Position numbers and translations under genes: made by a program
Notes under the pieces: generated by a model
The model's database searches: none
What the model saw: only the letters and a program-made list of their open reading frames with translations
What the model was told of the DNA's origin: nothing
NCBI GenBank assembly: GCA_946811695.1
Contig: OX328124.1
Coordinates: 97,822,547-97,886,546 of the forward strand
Reading direction: 5' to 3'
Length of the DNA stretch: 64,000 bases
Origin: Gonocerus acuteangulatus
Lineage: Eukaryota > Arthropoda > Insecta > Hemiptera > Coreidae
Part shown: positions 58,356-64,000 of the stretch, piece after piece
Position numbering within the stretch: position 1 is the first letter of the stretch
How the letters are laid out: every line of letters starts with the position of its first letter

Positions 58356-59804
58356 GTTATTTGTAGTTATTGATATCTTGTGAGAAAAAAAAATCTTAAA
58401 GAAAAATATGATTAAATTTTAAGCACTACAACAGGAAACTGATTGTATCATAAGCCGAAATTATTCCATCCTCCTCCGCAACGTTCCGTCTTGGAAACAA
58501 TGATTCGCATTTTCTTACCTTGTTTTACTAACATACTCATTTCAATGTTATATGCTATTAAAAAACACTTAAAACGTTAGACAGAGACAAAAACCCGTTT
58601 AAAAGAACAAAAAAAAAACAATTTTGAAGTTTTAAGCACTTATTTCTAAGATTGACATCAGCCCCATCAAAATTTACTAAGAGCTTTTTTTTTTTCTTCG
58701 GAATTTACTAAGCTTTAAAATGTTTTTTTTTTACTTGACACGATTTCCCAACCATTTTCGACATATTTTAGAAAGTTTCAGGATTTAAGAAAAAAATATG
58801 TAAATTTTAGTCATTTTACATATATTTTTTTAATTTATTGATTTAATTTGTATACTATTATTCCTAGTTCATATATTCACTTATGAGTTTTTTCTAGGAA
58901 AAAACAAAAAAATGGCAGATTGAGCAGCACTTCGAAATTTAGGTGGGAGCGAAAGTGTTAAGCGTCTTACTATTACTACTTATTATCAGTTGAGAAGGAC
59001 ATACGCACACATTTCTTTTATTTCTCAACGTTTTTTAAGCTTCGTCTTGTGCCAAATATTCTGTAATTAGCCTTCTAAATCTCCATGCACAGCGATGCAA
59101 CTTGCAGGGAGCCTCATATTATAGAGCTTTTAATATATTGAATTTACCCTAAATTCAAGCAAATAGCCAGTAGTAGAGAACTATTGGACCCTTTGAACTA
59201 TTGAATCTTATTGTTCACACTTTATACAAATTTCAACCTAAAGGCTATGTAACAAACGAAAGTGATCAATCATAACGGTTGTATGTTACTCAATATCTGA
59301 GCTGCATTTTAAGCGCCATTCATAATCCAGATCATCAATACTAAAATTATTTTTAGTGTGTCCTTATCACCCAAAGATTTAGTGGAAGCAGTCAACATAA
59401 GCAGCTTTGGGCTCCGCTTTCATTTCTACTCAACTCTTAAAAGTTTCCCTTCTTGTTTCTGTTTTTTTCCCCATTCTTTTTATTCCTCTTAGTCAATCCT
59501 TCTTTTCAGAATTCTTTACTTCTTATTTATTGGAATCTTTCCATTGTCAAATACTTTCCTAAAAACCAAAATCCTCTCGTTCCTAATAACTTCTTCATCC
59601 AATAACGTTTCGATGCCTTTAGTAAATCATATTTACTGCCGATTCAGCAATTTTCTCGAAAAAAACACTCTTAAAACTCCTCCAGTTTAGTTTCTGATCT
59701 ACCTGCGTCAAGTCTGATGTCTCTAAAATATATTCTGGTATACACAGAAGCCATATATAACACCAAGGCACCAAAAATTAAGAGCATAAATATACATGTT
59801 AGTG
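58356..59804. other. upstream beat intron or flank, no feature seen
   Basis: Fragments near 58,610-58,760 (GAAGTTTTAAGCACTTATTT, GAGCTTTTTTT) weakly resemble the 345-bp module of family B; otherwise nothing. Confidence 0.4.
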
Positions 59805-59880
59805 TAGTGAGACCGATTCTCCCTCCAGTGGTACTGAGAGAGAAACCGCCTCACCATCCTAACATATGAACACCAGCGAG
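59805..59880. repeat. short inverted relic of the 31.8-kb repeat family
   Basis: GTGAGACCGATTCTCCCTCC and, inverted, GAGAGAGAAACCGCCTCAC plus ACACCAGCGAGG match the ends of the 31.8-kb unit. It lies about 90 bp upstream of the beat exon. Confidence 0.5.
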
Positions 59881-59900
59881 GAAAATAAGAATAAATTAAA

Positions 59901-59901
<1 letters not shown>

Positions 59902-59951
<50 letters not shown>
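59902..59951. repeat. (AT)n tract next to the beat acceptor
   Basis: Ends 20 bp before the beat exon. Confidence 0.95.
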
Positions 59952-59956
<5 letters not shown>

Positions 59957-59960
59957 ATAT

Positions 59961-59971
59961 TTTTTTTCCAG
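59961..59971 (+). other. splice acceptor of the beat exon
   Basis: Eight consecutive T residues followed by CCAG directly precede the exon. An (AT)n tract ends only about 10 bp upstream, so the branch region is squeezed into or beyond the microsatellite. Confidence 0.85.
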
Positions 59972-60186
59972 ATGGGAGCGGTCTCCGTGACGTAAAGATG
60001 ACCGTACCCCATGCGGTGAGACTTGGTGCACCAGCGATCCTCACGTGTCAGTTCCTGTTGGATGGCGATGCACTCTACTCCGTCAAGTGGTACAAGGGAG
60101 GACGAGAGTTCTACAGGTATACACCCAAGGAGACACCGGCTCTCAAAGTATTCCCCATGCCAGGACTCAACGAGCATGACGTCAAG
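59972..60186 (+). CDS. beat: Beaten-path (Beat) family Ig-domain exon (internal exon)
   Basis: Beat proteins are secreted or membrane-anchored immunoglobulin-superfamily proteins acting in axon guidance and synaptic target choice, with Side-family partners. The 215-bp exon encodes about 72 residues: LRDVKMTVPHAV, then AILTCQ with the first Ig cysteine, then YSVKWYKGGREFYRYTPKE with the core tryptophan, then LKVFPMPG. This run from Cys through WYKG..EFYRYTP is the hallmark of the first Ig domain of Beat. The exon starts after a polypyrimidine tract ending CCAG and ends at AAG followed by GTATGT. It enters in phase 1 and leaves in phase 0. The second Ig cysteine and the signal peptide must lie on other exons, and I found none in this window. 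The frame is intact and its composition is clearly less AT-rich than its surroundings. The paralogue (beat-I to beat-VII) cannot be assigned. Confidence 0.9.
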
Positions 60187-60192
60187 GTATGT
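60187..60192 (+). other. splice donor of the beat exon
   Basis: GTATGT follows AAG, a strong insect 5' splice site. The next in-frame codons reach a stop after only three more residues, which supports ending the exon here. Confidence 0.85.
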
Positions 60193-61224
60193 GCTTAACA
60201 AATGTTCTTCTTAATCACTTTATCTTTTATTCCCTTAAAATCAGAATATGACAACTGGATTTCAAGTTAGAATTAATAACTTAAATGAGTTTAATAAGTT
60301 TTGAATTATGATGAAAGGTTTTACTGGTATAACTAAAAAAATTTACTTGGGGCCCATTGCGCCTAAAGTTAATTTTTCAGGATGGCGATATTGAGTCTAG
60401 TGAAAGAATTTGTATCGAATGTTATAACTACAAGGCGTATCATCGACCGGAATCGGAGTGCAATTTGACATTATATGCAATTACAGAATATACAAACAAT
60501 CTCTTAGTTGGCTGTCAAATCTCTTAAAAAATAGTGCACATATAGAATTAAAGCTTATGCAAGTCGAATGCGACAAGTCATTTATCAATGAATTATATCT
60601 GTACAGAGTACACCAAAGGTAAAGGACAGCATGACAGATATTTATAATTGTTCAGGAAAGCCAATTTTCCATAACTTTGAACAATTTAAATTTGTTTCTT
60701 CGTTACTTATAGAAACAGTTTAAAAAAAATGTTCACATTGTTATTGGTATTGATAGGTAATTGGAAGTATTGATCATATTCAAACAAAACTAAGTCCTCC
60801 ACATGGTGTCTTTTGCGTCTAATAAAAACGGACATGATTTTATTTTTCACTGTCTTATCTTTGTTATTCATGGGAACAGGACCAGTTGCCTGTACCATTA
60901 TATGGATCAAAAAATCCAAATTTTCATAAGTCAATTTAATAAAAAAAAAGTGTACTTAAATATTATTTAGTCAGGGTACAGTGATCAATTCTTTGTAAAC
61001 TCTACTTTTTTTCTTTATACATCAAAAGCTCTTCTGGCAATGTTTATGATATGATGAAATATCAATAATATTTATAGAAATAAATTAATACCTTGCTTCA
61101 ACTATTGGCCAGTAATTTTCGTATATTATCCTAGTGTTTGAAAAATGTCTCGGGAATCATTAATAGAAAAGTAGGAAACCATTTATTCTTAGTCAAGATA
61201 ATTACTGAGAATGTGCTTAATAAC
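60193..61224. other. beat intron, no further feature
   Basis: AT-rich DNA downstream of the exon. I see no second exon, no recognisable transposon and no convincing open frame before the hAT MITE. Confidence 0.5.
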
Positions 61225-61232
61225 ATCCTAGG

Positions 61233-61601
61233 CAGAGTTGGGCAAACGTTAGCGCGCGCTAATACCTAATACCTTCCCGCTAATTTAGCGGTACTGATAA
61301 GAGCCTGCGCTAACGATTAGCGCATAGCGACGGCAGTGCGCTAATCGCTAATTCATTTAAAATGTTTAAATATCTTTGTAGCTAACTAGGCGGAATATTG
61401 GAGGTGGAATAAAAAAAGGATATTGAAGGTGGAATATTGAAGGTGGAATAAAAAAAGGAAGAATAGGAGGAATATTGGAAGAATAGGAGAATAGGAGGAA
61501 GAGTCGCTATGCGCTAATCGTTAGCGCAGGCTCTTATCAGTACCGCTAAATTAGCGGGAAGGTATTAGGTATTAGCGCGCGCTAACGTTTGCCCAACTCT
61601 G
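61233..61601. mobile_element. hAT-type MITE
   Basis: Terminal repeats begin CAGAGTTGGGCAAACGTTAG and are near-perfect for about 90-110 bp. Perfect 8-bp target duplications ATCCTAGG lie at 61,225-61,232 and 61,602-61,609. The ends and TSD length fit hAT. The centre holds tandem GGAATATTG / AGGTGGAAT repeats. Confidence 0.85.
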
Positions 61602-61609
61602 ATCCTAGG

Positions 61610-63649
61610 TAATGTTGAATGAACATTTAATAACAACTACATAAAAAAATATGTATAACAAGTTAGTTTTATACAGTAAACAATAAAACGAGTAAAATAA
61701 ATAAAACATGTTTTATATTGGCCGAGTAAGAGAAAAACAACATCAAAGGAATACAAATAAAACGACATATTTATAACAAAGCTTTACATTGTTCTCTTCT
61801 TGTTTTCTTTATTATTTTCCATGTTCTTCGTATATTTTTCTTTTCACAAAAAGACTACACCGTTTTAAAAATATTTGTAACTTTCGTAATAAAATAACTC
61901 TTTTTAGTAAAGTCTGTTTTTAGCAGAAAGCTGAAATAGCATAAGCCTAAAATAATGGTTCAAAATGTCATTAGTCGCTTATTTATTAAAAATCCAAAGA
62001 AGCAAGATAGTCTCCGACAGAGACGAAAGTAAGGTGAAAAATATTTCTTCGCTGCCCTAAGCCAAGTGAATCATAATCACAAGATTAGTCAGATGTAAAT
62101 GCTTTATGTGTTGCAAACTGTTTCAAAATCATTTAAAAACTCGTATGGTGTTCTACAATAGCATTATGCTATCCCTATTCCTTTATCTTTCGAATTACAC
62201 ATCTTTTAAAGAAATACGGTAGTGTTTATATTTTATTTTTGAATATAACATTTCTATATATTTTTTGTGATAAGAGTTACTTAAAATATTAAATTATTGG
62301 AATTTTATGACATCCTTGTAGGCTGTAATTCTGCATTTATTCTTGTTCTACAGACCAAATGGGCCCACTGAAGAAAGTATTTGATTCTATTGAACACAGG
62401 GCACAATAGGAAGATATTGTAGTCAGTACTAACCCCCCCCCCCCCTGATCCACCTGATTTGTGTCTTTGCAGGTATCCATCGAATTGAATAAAGGCTGGA
62501 TGAGGCCTAGGAAAAGTCTGGGACTCCGAATAACTACACAAGAATATAAAATATAAGTTGCACGCCCACGTTTTGAACAAGGGTCCCCCAGAAATGAGTT
62601 GAATGCTGCACCATTGAGCGAATTTCTCCCCCAAAAATACCTCATATTTATAAATATTTAACTATACATAGTTCAAGTAAAGCGTGAGACATTTAAATGT
62701 AATGGTCTTTTATTTATTAACGTTACAATCCCATTCAAGTTCAATATTGTTCGGCGTTTTGAGCTCACAACGGGGTAAACTTTAATTTCTCATTTCTCAA
62801 ATTTCCGATATTTTCGAATAACATCAGCGGAAAATGGATTTCCTGATCAGAGAAAATGGAGAGGTATTTATTTTTAATTCAAATAACCCACTCATAAGGA
62901 CAAGTTTTAAGACTAATTTTTCATAAAAGAGAATGAATTATTTTAATTTATTAATCGAGCTTTAATAGACCAATAGTTTTTATTTTGTAAATTGAAGGAT
63001 TTTGAAATAGTCTAACAACCTTGTTGAGTTTAGTACTAACGAAGTTGGCTCTTGGTAACTCAAACGTTTCAGAAGTTCCTACTATTTATAAGAATTAACT
63101 ATGTCTCAAGAGTAGCCCAATTAGACTTTATTTACTTTAGATCAGATATTTTCGACTTCAGCAACATCTTGAATCAAGTTTATAAGTAATAACAAGCTAT
63201 GTAACTTTAAGTGATCCCGCTCCAATCCTTCAGATCTCATTTAGATCTAAGTATGGTAATATTGGTTTATAAAATATTAATATTTTTCATATTTAGACTA
63301 AACAGTTCATTATTTATCCAATCCGTTTTAAAAACAGCCAGAGATATTTCATTCATCAATCACTGAAGACAATTTTAATGAACCTGATAATTAGAAATAA
63401 TTAATTCTCTTAAATATATTCCAAACGCTGAATTTCATCATTAGGTTTAGCAAAGATCATCCAATTAGCACCCCTATTTTCAACCCCTATCCTGCTCAGG
63501 TCTTGACTCTAATTCCGTCCTTTAAAACCCCTAATAATATATTCAAAAAGCTCTTCATGTATATTTTATTTTATTATATATATACTATTCCACGTATTTC
63601 TGGCCAATTAATTACTTATATTCTCTTTTTTGGATATATATGGCATAAG
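61610..63649. other. beat intron or flank, no gene seen
   Basis: C-run at 62,433 and a less AT-rich patch to 62,640 without motif. Confidence 0.45.
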
Positions 63650-63686
63650 TCCAAAAATAGTACTCCTTTTTCTTCATTCTGGGCTT

Positions 63687-63728
63687 GCCCTACATGTTTC
63701 GTGGCCTTCTTGCCACTTCCTCAGGGGC
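63687..63728 (-). ncRNA. hammerhead ribozyme motif
   Basis: Minus-strand stem I GCCC/GGGC, CTGAGGA, perfect 5-bp stem II (GTGGC/GCCAC), and GAAACATGTA. The cleavage triplet here is GTA instead of GTC. Confidence 0.65.
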
Positions 63729-63772
63729 CATTAAATCCCCATGTGTGGTCCGCTTGCCACTCATATTTAATA

Positions 63773-63814
63773 GCCCCTGAGGAGGTGGCATGAAGGCGAC
63801 GAAACATGTAGGAC
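63773..63814 (+). ncRNA. hammerhead ribozyme motif, opposed arm
   Basis: CTGAGGA at 63,777-63,783, stem II GTGGC/GCGAC with one mismatch, GAAA at 63,801-63,804, CATGTA, and stem I GCCC against GGAC with one mismatch. Confidence 0.55.
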
Positions 63815-63892
63815 AAACCAAGAATAAAGTAGTTCATAAGAAAAAGGAGTACCATTTTTTGCCTAAACCATATATTTCTAAAAAAGTATGTG

Positions 63893-63896
<4 letters not shown>

Positions 63897-63981
<85 letters not shown>
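63897..63981. repeat. (AT)n followed by (GA)n
   Basis: Compound microsatellite; the two blocks join near 63,941. Confidence 0.95.
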
Positions 63982-63983
<2 letters not shown>

Positions 63984-64000
63984 AATAATTATAATAACAT

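Larger units (their letters stand above)
63650..63866. mobile_element. Penelope-type fold-back copy
   Basis: Inverted arms (AGTACTCCTTTTTCTT and its complement near 63,840-63,862) contain two opposed hammerhead cores around a 45-bp centre. Confidence 0.62.

Noticed and set aside
59896..60201. Minus-strand frames of 61-102 codons over the beat exon
   Set aside because: Antisense shadows of the beat exon and the neighbouring (AT)n.

Overview
The window looks like a transposon-saturated, AT-rich stretch of an insect nuclear genome. The only host gene sequence I can support is one 215-bp exon near 60.1 kb. It encodes the first immunoglobulin domain of a Beaten-path (Beat) family protein, a family known from arthropods. 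The exon has a clean acceptor and donor, lies on the + strand, and implies that much of the window is intron of that gene or DNA next to it. There are no operons, no CRISPR array and no intact tRNA or rRNA genes. Most short open frames come from (AT)n tracts, homopolymers or transposon arms.

Layout. At 0.4-13 kb there are Penelope-type fold-back copies, 122-bp and 31-bp tandem arrays, a small MITE, and a decayed non-LTR retrotransposon on the minus strand. At 14-18 kb a 5'-truncated Penelope-like element (PLE) keeps an open GIY-YIG endonuclease frame and is split by a 3-kb Helentron-type element, family B. At 18.4 kb there is a mariner-like transposase relic. At 20-22.8 kb there is a three-level nest: a terminal-inverted-repeat element contains a Penelope fold-back, which contains a Helentron-type element of family A. 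At 24-25.2 kb there is a 1.1-kb TA-flanked fold-back. At 26-28.3 kb there are two more family A copies, 43 bp apart. At 29.6-30.9 kb there is another family B copy. At 31.8-32.4 kb there is an inverted cluster. At 32.6-34.2 kb a tRNA-derived SINE is split by a Transib-like element whose ends look like V(D)J recombination signals. At 35.3-39.9 kb a Helitron is interrupted by a second 3.2-kb family B copy, which itself carries two MITEs. At 40.4-42.8 kb there are two more family B copies. At 44-51.4 kb there are three SINE types, a degenerate fold-back and a second Helitron. At 53.1-55.2 kb there is a 2.1-kb fold-back rich in CAGCTG. At 55.3-63.9 kb there are a mariner fragment, a SINE, the beat exon, an hAT MITE and a last Penelope fold-back.

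How the parts relate. Two linked themes stand out. (1) PLE copies carry hammerhead ribozyme cores (CTGANGA, stem II, GAAA, then UC or UA). One overlaps the stop codon of the endonuclease ORF; the others sit as opposed pairs in fold-back copies. (2) Two non-autonomous families share the layout expected of Helentron-associated elements (HINEs): a 5' end AAAAAGTCCG followed by CGCAGGA, a subterminal repeat about 25 nt inside the 5' end, internal tandem units, an (AT)n tract, and a 3' stem-loop ending in CTAAA. Because these elements inserted into other recognisable transposons, their ends and order of insertion can be read directly. All assignments were made by eye, without database searches.
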